Assembly: GCA_963997635.1 (NCBI GenBank)
Contig: CAXEND010000024.1
Coordinates: 1-16,392 of the forward strand
DNA: 16,392 nt
Direction of reading: 5' to 3'
From: GCA-2728135 sp002728135
GTDB lineage: Bacteria > Pseudomonadota > Alphaproteobacteria > UBA828
The position numbers and the translations under genes are program-made. Below the pieces are notes generated by a model. The model ran no database searches. It saw only the letters and a program-made list of their open reading frames with translations, and was not told the DNA's origin. Position 1 is the stretch's first letter. Each line of letters begins with the position of its first letter. Positions 8,048-16,080 of this stretch are shown here, in pieces.

Positions 8048-9157
8048 ATGATTAAAAAATTATCTACCTTTGCAATAGGAATAGCTATTGCTTTAGGTAT
8101 TACCATGTCCGGAAAGATAGACCAAGCATCAGCTTCTGCATTTAAGCTTGATGGTGAACCAAAGGTCGCAATGATTTACTTCAGTGAAGTAAATGACGGA
8201 GGTTGGACCCAAGCATTATATGAAGCTAGAGAACGTATGGAAGCTGAGTTAGGAATGGAGATTACTTGGGTAGAAAAAGTTCCTGAAGTCGCCTCCCAGT
8301 TTATCAACGCTGCTGAGCGGTTAATTAGACGAGGACATAATGTCATCATTGGAGGTGCTTTTGGTCACAGTGATGCAATCAAAACAATGTCTGAAAAACA
8401 TCCAAATGTAGCATTTCTTAATCCTGCAGGTACTACAAACGGACCAAATTTAAATGGTTTTTATGGAAGAACCTACGAGAGTCAGTATTTATGCGGTATA
8501 GCTGCAGGCGGACTTACAAAAACTAATAAGATAGGCTTTGTAGCTGCTAATCCCTTTGGATTAGTTAACTGGACTGTAAATGCTTATCTTCTTGGAGCTA
8601 GACAAGTAAACCCTGATGTTACTCTTAATGTTGTATACACTGGTTCATGGAATGACCCAGTGAAAGAAAGATCTGCAGCACAAGCACTTGTAGAACAAGG
8701 TATTGATGTAATTGGTCAACACGTTGACACTCCAACACCACAAGTTGTTGCTCAGGAAAATGGCATCTTCGGTACAGGACACCACAGAGACATGCGCGAA
8801 TTTGCTGATCAGGCTACTCAATGTTCATCAATTTGGGTCTGGGATAGGTACCTCGCACCAACAATCAAATCTATTGCTGCTGGTACTTGGAATCCAAGTG
8901 AACGACCTTATGGAGATTTTGTACATATAAGCAGTGGAGGAACTGACATATCCTGTTGCGGAGATAAGATCCCAGCTGATGTAGCTGCAAAAATTGAATC
9001 TGAAAGACAAGCCCTTCTCAATGGCAAACACGTCTTTGAAGGTCCAATATATGACCAAGAAGGAAATATTCGTGTTAAAGCAGGAGAAACCCCTGGTGAC
9101 GGAGATCTATGGGGAATGGACTACCTTATACAGGGCGTTATAGGACAACTAAACTAG
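8048..9157 (+). CDS. BMP-family ABC transporter substrate-binding protein, 369 aa
   Basis: Periplasmic ligand-binding protein of the basic membrane protein/PnrA family, whose characterised members bind purine and pyrimidine nucleosides. From ATG 8048 a Sec signal peptide is visible: KK at 3-4, a hydrophobic core (8-20) and cleavage at ASA near residues 29-31. There is no lipobox cysteine, so it is soluble in the periplasm. Family segments: VAMIYFSEVNDGGWT (40-54), IGGAFGHSDA (101-110), KIGFVAANPFG (161-171) and IGQHVDTPTPQVVAQENG (222-239). It contains Cys149, Cys259 and a vicinal pair Cys303-Cys304. It is first in the operon with the ATPase and two permeases. Family certain; ligand unknown. 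The hyuAB context suggests a cyclic amide or nucleobase-like compound as an alternative to nucleosides. Confidence 0.94.
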   Translation: MIKKLSTFAIGIAIALGITMSGKIDQASASAFKLDGEPKVAMIYFSEVNDGGWTQALYEARERMEAELGMEITWVEKVPEVASQFINAAERLIRRGHNVIIGGAFGHSDAIKTMSEKHPNVAFLNPAGTTNGPNLNGFYGRTYESQYLCGIAAGGLTKTNKIGFVAANPFGLVNWTVNAYLLGARQVNPDVTLNVVYTGSWNDPVKERSAAQALVEQGIDVIGQHVDTPTPQVVAQENGIFGTGHHRDMREFADQATQCSSIWVWDRYLAPTIKSIAAGTWNPSERPYGDFVHISSGGTDISCCGDKIPADVAAKIESERQALLNGKHVFEGPIYDQEGNIRVKAGETPGDGDLWGMDYLIQGVIGQLN

Positions 9158-9187
9158 ATGAGCTTGCCATCCTCTAATTCGAATATA

Positions 9188-9208
9188 GACCTAATTTAGT
9201 CATAGGTC
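9188..9208 (+). repeat. Intercistronic hairpin covering the ATPase Shine-Dalgarno
   Basis: GACCTA (9188-9193) and TAGGTC (9203-9208) are perfect 6-bp inverted arms around a nine-base loop, in the 57-base gap between the binding protein and the ATPase. The 3' arm contains AGG (9204-9206), the only Shine-Dalgarno-like sequence before ATG 9215. There is no T-tract, so it is not an intrinsic terminator. It could lower ATPase translation or protect the 3' end of the binding-protein mRNA. Confidence 0.5.
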
Positions 9209-9214
9209 CTCGAC

Positions 9215-10714
9215 ATGAGAAAGGCACTCGAATTTCAAGGCGTTCACAAGAGTTTTGGTCAAAACTCAGCTCTTGTGGACGCTTTCTTTTCTGCACATTG
9301 GGGAGAAGTGCATGCTCTACTAGGAGAAAATGGTGCGGGTAAATCAACATTAATGAACATAGCGTCTGGCCTTTATGCACCGGATAAAGGTTTGGTGAAA
9401 ATATCTGATAAACCTGTAATTATTGATGGCCCACAGGCTGCTAATGATTTTGGTGTAGGAATGATTCATCAACACTTTAAATTAGTTGAAAATATGACAG
9501 TTCTTGAAAATATCGTTCTAGCACATGGTCAAGGTGGCTGGAGAAAAAGCTTGCAGAGAGTAAGAAAGCAAATATCTGACATAAGTAATGAAATAGGTTT
9601 TGATATAGACCCAGATGCTCAAGTAAATACACTTTCTGTTTCAGAACAGCAACGCACAGAAATAATTAAGGTTTTAATAGGTGGTGCAAAAATTCTAATT
9701 CTAGATGAACCCACAGCTGTTTTAACCGATGAAGAATCAACCGGTCTTTTAGACCAACTGCAAATTTTTGCTGAACAAGGTAAATGTATTATTCTAATAA
9801 CTCATAAACTTCGTGAGGTTTTTAGTCACGCCAATCGGGTAACTGTTATGAGAGGCGGAAAAACTATCGACTCTGGACAATCACCTAAAAACCTTACTCC
9901 TGAGAAACTGTCTAAATTAATGGTTGGGGAACCGACGGAAATTTCTCGTATTTCATATTCTCCCCCAAAAGAAACAGTTTTAGAACTGAATGGAATATTT
10001 TCGAAAAGAGATAACGGTCATACTGCCTTAGACAATTTTAATCTGAAGCTTAATGCAGGACAAGTTTATGGTCTTGCAGGAGTAGGAGGAAATGGACAGA
10101 CGGAGTTAGCTGAAATACTTATGGGTGTAAGATCTATGAATTCTGGAGAGTTTATTTTATCCGGAACACCCCTAACAAACCCCTCTCCCAGCAGGGTAAG
10201 AGCACTCGGCCTAACTTGTGTACCTGCTGAAAGATATATTTACGGTTTGGCTGGAGATTTATCAGTAATGGATAATTGTGTTATTACACACCTAAAGTCT
10301 GGTCAATTTGGAACTTTTTTTTGGACTAACCGTCGTGCAATAAATAAAGAGACTAAACAGGCAATTATTGACAGTGAGATTCACGGTGCTGAACCAAGCA
10401 CTCGTGCAAGGTTACTCTCTGGTGGTAACGCTCAAAAACTTGTTTTGGCAAGAGAATTAGCTGGCAGTGCAACTGTACTTCTAGCACATTCACCTACGCG
10501 TGGCCTTGATGTTCGAGCTTGTACAGCGGTGCATGAAGCATTAAGAAAATCTGCAAGTAATGGTACGGCTGTATTACTTCTTAGCGAAGATTTAGATGAA
10601 ATCTTTGCTATTTCAGATCAAATTGGGGTTATCAACAATGGTAGATTAGTGGGTGAATTTAACTCACCCGCAGACCGAAGTAAAATAGGCCATCTAATGG
10701 TGAGTCATCATTAA
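9215..10714 (+). CDS. ABC importer ATPase with two ABC domains (nucleoside/simple sugar type), 499 aa
   Basis: Cytoplasmic ATPase energising the BMP-dependent importer; it contains two fused ABC domains as in the NupA/RbsA/MglA group. N-terminal domain: Walker A GENGAGKST (37-45), Q-loop Gln86, signature LSVSEQQ (140-146), Walker B ILILDEPTA (160-168) with Glu165, and H-loop His197. The C-terminal domain is degenerate at several positions: GVGGNGQTE (289-297) lacks the Walker A lysine, Ser426 stands where the catalytic glutamate would be in LLAHSPTRGLD, and the H-loop region reads SEDLDE; it keeps the signature LLSGGNAQK (400-408). Such asymmetry is usual in this subfamily. It lies 57 bases after the binding protein and four bases before the first permease. 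Confidence 0.94.
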   Translation: MRKALEFQGVHKSFGQNSALVDAFFSAHWGEVHALLGENGAGKSTLMNIASGLYAPDKGLVKISDKPVIIDGPQAANDFGVGMIHQHFKLVENMTVLENIVLAHGQGGWRKSLQRVRKQISDISNEIGFDIDPDAQVNTLSVSEQQRTEIIKVLIGGAKILILDEPTAVLTDEESTGLLDQLQIFAEQGKCIILITHKLREVFSHANRVTVMRGGKTIDSGQSPKNLTPEKLSKLMVGEPTEISRISYSPPKETVLELNGIFSKRDNGHTALDNFNLKLNAGQVYGLAGVGGNGQTELAEILMGVRSMNSGEFILSGTPLTNPSPSRVRALGLTCVPAERYIYGLAGDLSVMDNCVITHLKSGQFGTFFWTNRRAINKETKQAIIDSEIHGAEPSTRARLLSGGNAQKLVLARELAGSATVLLAHSPTRGLDVRACTAVHEALRKSASNGTAVLLLSEDLDEIFAISDQIGVINNGRLVGEFNSPADRSKIGHLMVSHH

Positions 10715-10718
10715 TAAT

Positions 10719-11813
10719 ATGATTAGTATTTCTTTAAATTTTATTCGACGCCGTCGCCTGACAATAGAAGTTCGTCAGAGAATCAGCCTAGGATTACATG
10801 TCTCAATATTGCTAGGTGCACTTTTCTTCGGAATTGGTGTGTGTATTGCAATTCTATTGGGACGCGGTGTTGAGCTAAGTTCAATTTATGAAGAGTTTAT
10901 CGTCTTTACTTTTTTTGATTCAGCTGGAATTAGTTCTGTCATTGTAGAAAGTATTCCGCTAGTGCTGGTGGGTCTAGCAGCAGCTGTTGCATTTCGTGTT
11001 AACTTTTGGAACATTGGCATAGAGGGTCAGATGTTTATGGGGGCGATTGGTGCCAGCGTAGTAGCCCTGTTTGATATAGGACCTGAAATTCTTCGATTAC
11101 CAATTATGTTCATTTTTGCAGCTATATTTGGCATCTTTTGGGCATCAGGGCCTGCAATACTTAAAGTTAGACTAAATGTTAATGAGGTAATCTCTACACT
11201 ATTGCTTAATTATATAGCTTACTATTTTGTATTGAACCAACTTTTTGGCCCATGGAAAGATCCCCGAGATAAATTTCCACATGGAGAACAATATGATATC
11301 GCAGAACGCCTACCAGCCATTGGCTGGGAACAGGTGCATTACGGAGTAGCTGTAGCTGCATTCTCATTTATTGTAGTTTGGTGGATAATTGAGCGTAGTA
11401 GATTTGGTATTAGTTCTCGCTTTGTAGGCGTAAACCCTAAGATGGCTCTAGCTGTAGGCCTTCCAGTATCAACTATAGTTGCTGGATCAGCTATGGCTTC
11501 GGGCAGTATAGCAGGTGCTGCCGGATTCGTAATCGCAGCTGCAACTGAGTATCGCCTGACATTTACGATGGCTGCAGGATATGGCTTTTCTGGAATAGTT
11601 ATAGCTTTTCTGGCAGGTAATAGACCTATCACAACTGTTATTGTTGCTTTTCTAATGGGAAGTTTATTTGTTGCTGGTGAAAGCATGAAAGTATTTTATA
11701 GCTTACCAGATGCTTTAGTTGGTTTAATTCAAGCAATCATCGTACTATCAGTGACAGCATCAGAATTTTTTGTTCGCTACAGACTCCGACTAGCATCTTT
11801 TGGGGATACCTAA
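10719..11813 (+). CDS. ABC transporter permease 1, BMP/nucleoside importer, 364 aa
   Basis: Inner-membrane permease of the branched-chain/simple-sugar type (BPD_transp_2). A basic cytoplasmic start (RRRR at 10-13) is followed by hydrophobic segments at about 26-48, 74-92, 104-118, 126-144, 156-175, 206-224, 252-275, 286-318 and 330-348. The family motif NIGIEGQ (98-104) and the cytoplasmic loop FVGVNPKMALAVG (235-247), which should contact the ATPase, are present. It begins four bases after the ATPase stop and ends three bases before permease 2, so translation is likely coupled. Segment boundaries are by eye. Confidence 0.92.
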   Translation: MISISLNFIRRRRLTIEVRQRISLGLHVSILLGALFFGIGVCIAILLGRGVELSSIYEEFIVFTFFDSAGISSVIVESIPLVLVGLAAAVAFRVNFWNIGIEGQMFMGAIGASVVALFDIGPEILRLPIMFIFAAIFGIFWASGPAILKVRLNVNEVISTLLLNYIAYYFVLNQLFGPWKDPRDKFPHGEQYDIAERLPAIGWEQVHYGVAVAAFSFIVVWWIIERSRFGISSRFVGVNPKMALAVGLPVSTIVAGSAMASGSIAGAAGFVIAAATEYRLTFTMAAGYGFSGIVIAFLAGNRPITTVIVAFLMGSLFVAGESMKVFYSLPDALVGLIQAIIVLSVTASEFFVRYRLRLASFGDT

Positions 11814-11816
11814 ATT

Positions 11817-12743
11817 ATGGAATTTCTTACAAATTGGCTAGCATTTATGCCTGTTTTTGCTGCACCCTTAGTTTTGGCAGCTTTAGGTCTAATTATAAAT
11901 GAAAGAGCTGGGATACTTAATTTAGGTGCAGAGGGAATAATGCTATGTGGTGCATTAATTGGTATTATATCCTACATAGAGCTTGGAGAAAGCTCAGCAT
12001 TAGGTTTTATTTTCGGATCACTAGCTGGTGTAATATTAGGCTTCGTTTTTGGTTTTCTTGTAGTTGTTCTTCGTACTAACCAAGTTGTTACTGGTATTAC
12101 ATTCGTCATTCTTGGATCTGGCCTAACTGGACTGATGGGAATTCCGTGGGTTAACAAAGCAGTATCAGGAATAACCCCGATCTATATACCTCACCTCACA
12201 GATATACCAATTATTGGTCGTTTTCTATTTGGACAGGATATTCTAGTTTACGTTACTATAATTTTCGTAGTGTTTGTTTGGTTATTTCTGTATCGCACAC
12301 GCACGGGTCTTGAGCTAAGAGCTGTAGGAGAAAATCCCCAAGCCGCAGATGCAAATGGAATCAACGTTGAGGCCTACCGACTATTAGCAGCTACCATTGG
12401 TGGAGCATTTATCGGACTTTCTGGGGCCTATCTTGCTCTTGCGATGGCTAAAATTTTTGTTCTAGATATGACACAGGGACGTGGGTGGATTGCAATAGCT
12501 TTAGTTATTTTTGCTCGCTGGATGCCATGGAGAGCAATAATTGGAGGAGCACTTTTTGGAGGTATTGAAGCCTTGATTCCACGCTTGAAGGCTACCGGTG
12601 TTCCTATACCACAATACTACCTTGAAATGGCTCCCTATCTTGCAACACTTGCAGTACTAATATATGCAGCTCTTCGCCTTAGATCAGGACAAGATGCTCC
12701 TAAGGCACTAGGGATTCCATACGTTCGAGAAGATCGTAAGTAA
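11817..12743 (+). CDS. ABC transporter permease 2, BMP/nucleoside importer, 308 aa
   Basis: Second inner-membrane permease forming a heterodimeric channel with permease 1. It carries NERAGILNLGAEGIM (28-42), the counterpart of NIGIEGQ in its partner, and the ATPase-contacting loop LRAVGENPQAADANGI (167-182). Hydrophobic segments lie at about 10-26, 37-54, 62-84, 92-108, 142-159, 187-210, 224-236, 240-252 and 272-287. It is the last gene of the importer operon; its stop lies eight bases from the stop of the convergent DUF2256 gene, leaving no spacer for a separate terminator. Confidence 0.92.
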   Translation: MEFLTNWLAFMPVFAAPLVLAALGLIINERAGILNLGAEGIMLCGALIGIISYIELGESSALGFIFGSLAGVILGFVFGFLVVVLRTNQVVTGITFVILGSGLTGLMGIPWVNKAVSGITPIYIPHLTDIPIIGRFLFGQDILVYVTIIFVVFVWLFLYRTRTGLELRAVGENPQAADANGINVEAYRLLAATIGGAFIGLSGAYLALAMAKIFVLDMTQGRGWIAIALVIFARWMPWRAIIGGALFGGIEALIPRLKATGVPIPQYYLEMAPYLATLAVLIYAALRLRSGQDAPKALGIPYVREDRK

Positions 12744-12751
12744 ACGGTTAA

Positions 12752-12884
12752 TCAAATGTTTTGAGAGCATTTTTTTGAACAATACTTTACTTGACTCCAA
12801 GTTTTTTTCCATTTCTTACGCCACGTAAATGGTCTTTTACATGCTAAACACACTTTCTGTGGTAAAACAAAATTTCTTATTCAT
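12752..12884 (-). CDS. DUF2256 small zinc-ribbon protein, apparent +1 frameshift near its start
   Basis: In the gap after the iron-sulfur photolyase, one minus-strand frame reads LPQKVCLACKRPFTWRKKW, then TWSQVKYCSKKCSQNI and TGA (12754-12752). This is the DUF2256 signature: C-x2-C, RPFxWRKKW, and a second C-x3-C, a likely zinc-binding ribbon. The frame has no ATG: it opens just after a TGA that overlaps ATG 12884. That ATG reads MNKKF in the adjacent frame, and removing one base from the T4 run (12872-12869) joins both parts into a normal 43-residue DUF2256 protein (Cys 12, 15, 35, 39). Either a real one-base insertion, a sequencing error, or a start at GTG 12853 that still keeps all four cysteines. 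No Shine-Dalgarno is seen; a TATAAT lies at 12932-12927 without a -35. DUF2256 genes are, from memory, common next to photolyase/cryptochrome genes; function unknown. Confidence 0.8.
12754..12776 (+). terminator. Possible intrinsic terminator of the importer operon
   Basis: AAATG and CATTT (12754-12772) can pair and extend inward through G-U wobbles to an eight-pair stem with a three-base loop, and a T-run reaches 12776. The stem is AT/GU-rich and weak, and the same bases encode the lysine-rich C-terminus of DUF2256 on the other strand, so the T-run may simply reflect AAA codons. Confidence 0.3.
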
Positions 12885-12944
12885 AATGCTATGAAATTTT
12901 CAAACAAATTTAAAACCATAATATACATTATATAAATATCAAAC

Positions 12945-14483
12945 CTAGACCACCTTCCCGTCACCAAGTTCACCAATAAATCTAATGCTATCTTCATATA
13001 TATTGTTTTTCTTATCCTTACTCATGCGGTCATAATTCATATACATCATATTTACACGAAAGTTACTTTCTAGTTTTTCTCTGTTACGATCAAGAAAATT
13101 CCAGTAGAGATAATTGAATGGACATGCTTCAGGTCCAGCTTTTTTATGCACTTTGTAACTACAATTTTTACAATAATCAGACATTTTATTAATATAACTC
13201 CCACTTGCTGCGTATGGCTTACTTGCCAGAAAACCACCATCTGCAAAAAGAACCATACCTGAAACATTTGGAAGTTCTACCCATTCATATGCGTCTGCAT
13301 AAACAGATAAAAACCAATCATTAACGTATTTTGGATCAACTCCGAACAATAATGCAAAATTACCAAGAACCATTAAACGTTGTATATGATGAGCATAAGC
13401 ATTTTTTTTAGTATCTAAAATACATTGCTTTAAACAATTCATCTTAGTTTTTCCAGTCCAATAGAAATCAGGCAATTTGTGACTAACACCAAAAAAATTA
13501 AGCCGTTTATATTCGGGCATTTTCATCCAATAAATCCCCCGCATATATTCACGCCATCCAATAATCTGCCTTATAAAACCTTCAGCTGAATTTAGAGGAA
13601 CTATTCCTGCAGCATATGCTTCTTCAACAGCTTTTACACATTCTAATGGCAATAACAATCCACAGTTAAGATAAAACCCTATATGCGAGTGATACATCCA
13701 AGGCTCACCTTCTATCATTGCATCCTGATAATCACCAAAGTTATGTAGTCTACTACTAACAAACATACTAAAAGACTCAAGTGCCTGTTCACGGGTTACT
13801 GCAAAATAAAATGGCTCTAGATCACCAAAGTGACTAGAAAATTCTTTATCAATTAATTTGAGCACTTCATGGGTCACTTCATCAACCTTAGCTGAATATG
13901 GTTCTGGAATTTTTAACTCACTTTTTGGAGACTTTCGATTTTGCACATCATAGTTCCATTGACCCCCAATAGGATTATTTCCACTCATAAGAATTGAGTA
14001 TTTTTTTCGCATGTATCTATAAAAGTTTTCCATACGTAACGTTTTTTTGCCTTTAGACCATTCCAAAAATTCATCTGGTCTGCAGAGAAAACGCTGGTCT
14101 GTCCTGATTTCAATGTGAATACCAAAATCATTTTCCCACCTCTTAATCTCTTGTAGTAAGCGAAATTCACCAGGGTGGGTAACAATAACTTTACTAAGCC
14201 TGAATTTCTCAAGAATTCTTTGTACTTCAGTCCTAATTGACCCTGTATTATTAGGATCATTTAGTTTTGTATATTCAACTCTGTAACCTTTTTCTATTAA
14301 ACTATTTGCAAAATGGCGCATAGCAGAGAAGAGAAAAGCAATCTTTTTCTTATGATGTTCAACATAAGTTGTTTCCTCTAAAACTTCACAAATAAGAACT
14401 ATCCCTTGATTAGGTTCATATCCTGCTAAGCTTGAAATTGATTCTGATAGTTGATCTCCTAAGATTAAGTGTAAGCTTTTCAT
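12945..14483 (-). CDS. Iron-sulfur bacterial cryptochrome/(6-4) photolyase (FeS-BCP, PhrB-like), 512 aa
   Basis: Flavoprotein of the prokaryotic (6-4) photolyase group that carries a [4Fe-4S] cluster and, in characterised members, a lumazine antenna; it repairs (6-4) photoproducts with blue light. The N-terminus LHLILGDQLS (4-13) is typical. Four cysteines fit the cluster ligands: Cys350, Cys438, Cys441 and Cys454 (YCKNC, then EACPFN), the same numbers I recall for Agrobacterium PhrB. His365-His366 in AHHIQRL match the proposed catalytic histidines, and Trp342, Trp390, Tyr424 and Tyr430 are also present; Phe391 stands where I recall a tyrosine. Full length. Its ATG lies two bases after the upstream photolyase stop, so the two are one operon. 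The annotation is strong by family; a purely regulatory cryptochrome role is the alternative. Confidence 0.93.
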   Translation of the reverse strand: MKSLHLILGDQLSESISSLAGYEPNQGIVLICEVLEETTYVEHHKKKIAFLFSAMRHFANSLIEKGYRVEYTKLNDPNNTGSIRTEVQRILEKFRLSKVIVTHPGEFRLLQEIKRWENDFGIHIEIRTDQRFLCRPDEFLEWSKGKKTLRMENFYRYMRKKYSILMSGNNPIGGQWNYDVQNRKSPKSELKIPEPYSAKVDEVTHEVLKLIDKEFSSHFGDLEPFYFAVTREQALESFSMFVSSRLHNFGDYQDAMIEGEPWMYHSHIGFYLNCGLLLPLECVKAVEEAYAAGIVPLNSAEGFIRQIIGWREYMRGIYWMKMPEYKRLNFFGVSHKLPDFYWTGKTKMNCLKQCILDTKKNAYAHHIQRLMVLGNFALLFGVDPKYVNDWFLSVYADAYEWVELPNVSGMVLFADGGFLASKPYAASGSYINKMSDYCKNCSYKVHKKAGPEACPFNYLYWNFLDRNREKLESNFRVNMMYMNYDRMSKDKKNNIYEDSIRFIGELGDGKVV

Positions 14484-14485
14484 AA

Positions 14486-15904
14486 CTAAAATTTTCTTAG
14501 TGTTTGGAATGATTCTAGAGCTAATGCACGTGACCTTTTTAAATCTATAATTGGAAAGGGATATGTTTTTCCTAATCTAACCTTGTTTTCTTGCAAAACA
14601 CCCTCCGGTGTTTCCCAAGGGTTAAAAATATATTTGTCCGGAAGAGCAGCTATTTCTGGTATATATTTTCTTATATATTTTCCATCCGAATCAAATTTTA
14701 TGCCCTGTGTTACAGGGTTGAAAATTCGAAAGTAAGGTGCAGCATCTGCACCACAACCTGCAATCCATTGCCAGCCGGCACTATTATTGGCTAAATCTGC
14801 ATCAACTAAAGTATCCCAAAACCAACGCTCTCCATGATGCCAATGAATTAGAAGGTTCTTGACTAAGAAAGAGCCTACGACCATTCTAGATCTATTATGC
14901 ATATATCCTGTATTCCATAATTGGCGCATACCAGCATCAACCATTGGAACTCCAGTATTACCCGTTTGCCATGCTCTCAAACTTTCTTGATTTTCTACCC
15001 AGGGAAAAGCGTCAAATCTTCGCTGAAGATTTCTTATAGGCAATTCAGGATTATAGTATAATTGACTATATGAAAACTCTCGCCATCCGAGCTCACTACA
15101 AAAATGATCAATATTTTTATTATTCCCAGCATTAAGCATGGCATGCCAAACTTGGTTAGGAGAGATTTCTCCAAAATGTAGGTGGGGGGAAAGACCCGAA
15201 ACATTCTGTTTAGATGGAAAATTACGTCCATCTTTATAAGATAAAAGACCCTTAACTATAAATTCATCGAGTTTTTTATTAGCACCATCTTCACCTATTT
15301 TCCAATGTTGACTAAGCTTCAAATGCCATATGTTCTTAGGAAGGAGGCTAAGACCTTGAATGCCAATATCCCCCTTTTTATCTCTCAGAAGCTTTGTTTT
15401 TTCAGGAATTGATTGAGGTTTTCTTGGTGATTCTGCCTGTAAACAACCTTTACGATAAAATGGAGTGAACACCCTATATGGGGTTCCATCTTTTTTTTTA
15501 ATAGTCCAAGGCTCCCACAATAAGGATCCATTAGTAGTTTGTATATATATACCCTGAGCCTTGAAAAATTCTTTGATTTTTTTATCTCGATTAATACGCC
15601 ATGGCTCATAGCAACGGTTCCAAACTATTGCCCTAACGTCAAACCTCCTCATTATATCTTTAAATATATCTAATGGATTTCCTTGATATACTGAAAGCTT
15701 ACCTTTGAGTGATTTGTTAAGAGAACACAGTGAATGATGTAACCACCAACGACTTGCCTCACCCATTGCATATCCTCCGGCGTTTACTTCATCAAGAATA
15801 TATATAGGGAGGACACCACACATATTCCCGGCTTCGGCAAACGCTGGATTATCACTAAGCCTTAAATCTTGACGAAACCAATGAATAGCTATTTTTGTAT
15901 CCAT
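14486..15904 (-). CDS. phrB: Class I deoxyribodipyrimidine photolyase (CPD photolyase), 472 aa
   Basis: Blue-light FAD enzyme that splits cyclobutane pyrimidine dimers. N-terminal antenna (Rossmann) domain from HWFRQDLRLSDNPAF (8-22) to about 130, then an all-helical FAD domain. FAD/DNA-site motifs: SELGWREF (270-277, Glu271 equals E. coli Glu274), GNTGVPMVDAGMRQL, GYMHNRSRM, and LANNSAGWQW with Asn374 equal to E. coli Asn378. The electron-transfer tryptophan triad is complete: Trp302, Trp355 and Trp378 (E. coli 306, 359, 382). Start: the open frame extends upstream to TTG 15973, adding 23 unlike residues; ATG 15904 gives the family's normal beginning, though its Shine-Dalgarno is poor. It is the first gene of the photorepair operon. 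The antenna cofactor cannot be told. Confidence 0.94.
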   Translation of the reverse strand: MDTKIAIHWFRQDLRLSDNPAFAEAGNMCGVLPIYILDEVNAGGYAMGEASRWWLHHSLCSLNKSLKGKLSVYQGNPLDIFKDIMRRFDVRAIVWNRCYEPWRINRDKKIKEFFKAQGIYIQTTNGSLLWEPWTIKKKDGTPYRVFTPFYRKGCLQAESPRKPQSIPEKTKLLRDKKGDIGIQGLSLLPKNIWHLKLSQHWKIGEDGANKKLDEFIVKGLLSYKDGRNFPSKQNVSGLSPHLHFGEISPNQVWHAMLNAGNNKNIDHFCSELGWREFSYSQLYYNPELPIRNLQRRFDAFPWVENQESLRAWQTGNTGVPMVDAGMRQLWNTGYMHNRSRMVVGSFLVKNLLIHWHHGERWFWDTLVDADLANNSAGWQWIAGCGADAAPYFRIFNPVTQGIKFDSDGKYIRKYIPEIAALPDKYIFNPWETPEGVLQENKVRLGKTYPFPIIDLKRSRALALESFQTLRKF

Positions 15905-16047
15905 AAAATTAAACCATGAGGAATTTATAATTCTTACAGATATTAGAGTTAAGGTGCCTTTACCTTTATGCAAGTATTAGAGACATTTATATACTCAGTA
16001 TTTTTGCATACATGTTTTGTTTATATTTTAAAGATACAAGCGTTCCG

Positions 16048-16061
16048 AGTCTTATAAGGCT
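16048..16061. repeat. 14-bp near-perfect palindrome upstream of the photolyase operon
   Basis: AGTCTTATAAGGCT pairs with itself at every position except one G-T wobble pair. It lies about 145 bases upstream of the photolyase ATG and could be a dimeric regulator site, but a chance occurrence in AT-rich DNA is possible. Confidence 0.35.
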
Positions 16062-16080
16062 GTAAATTATTTATAAAACC

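Noticed and set aside
11339..11686. 115-codon minus-strand ORF inside permease 1
   Set aside because: It is the antisense shadow of an alanine/isoleucine-rich membrane protein, and its composition reflects that.
12869..12884. Programmed -1 ribosomal frameshift at AAATTTT in the DUF2256 gene
   Set aside because: A -1 shift there runs into a stop within about nine codons; the DUF2256 frame needs a +1 shift, so a homopolymer indel or alternative start is simpler.
15905..15973. 23-residue N-terminal extension of the CPD photolyase starting at TTG 15973
   Set aside because: The extension is unlike any photolyase N-terminus, begins with TTG and lacks a clear Shine-Dalgarno; ATG 15904 gives the standard family start.
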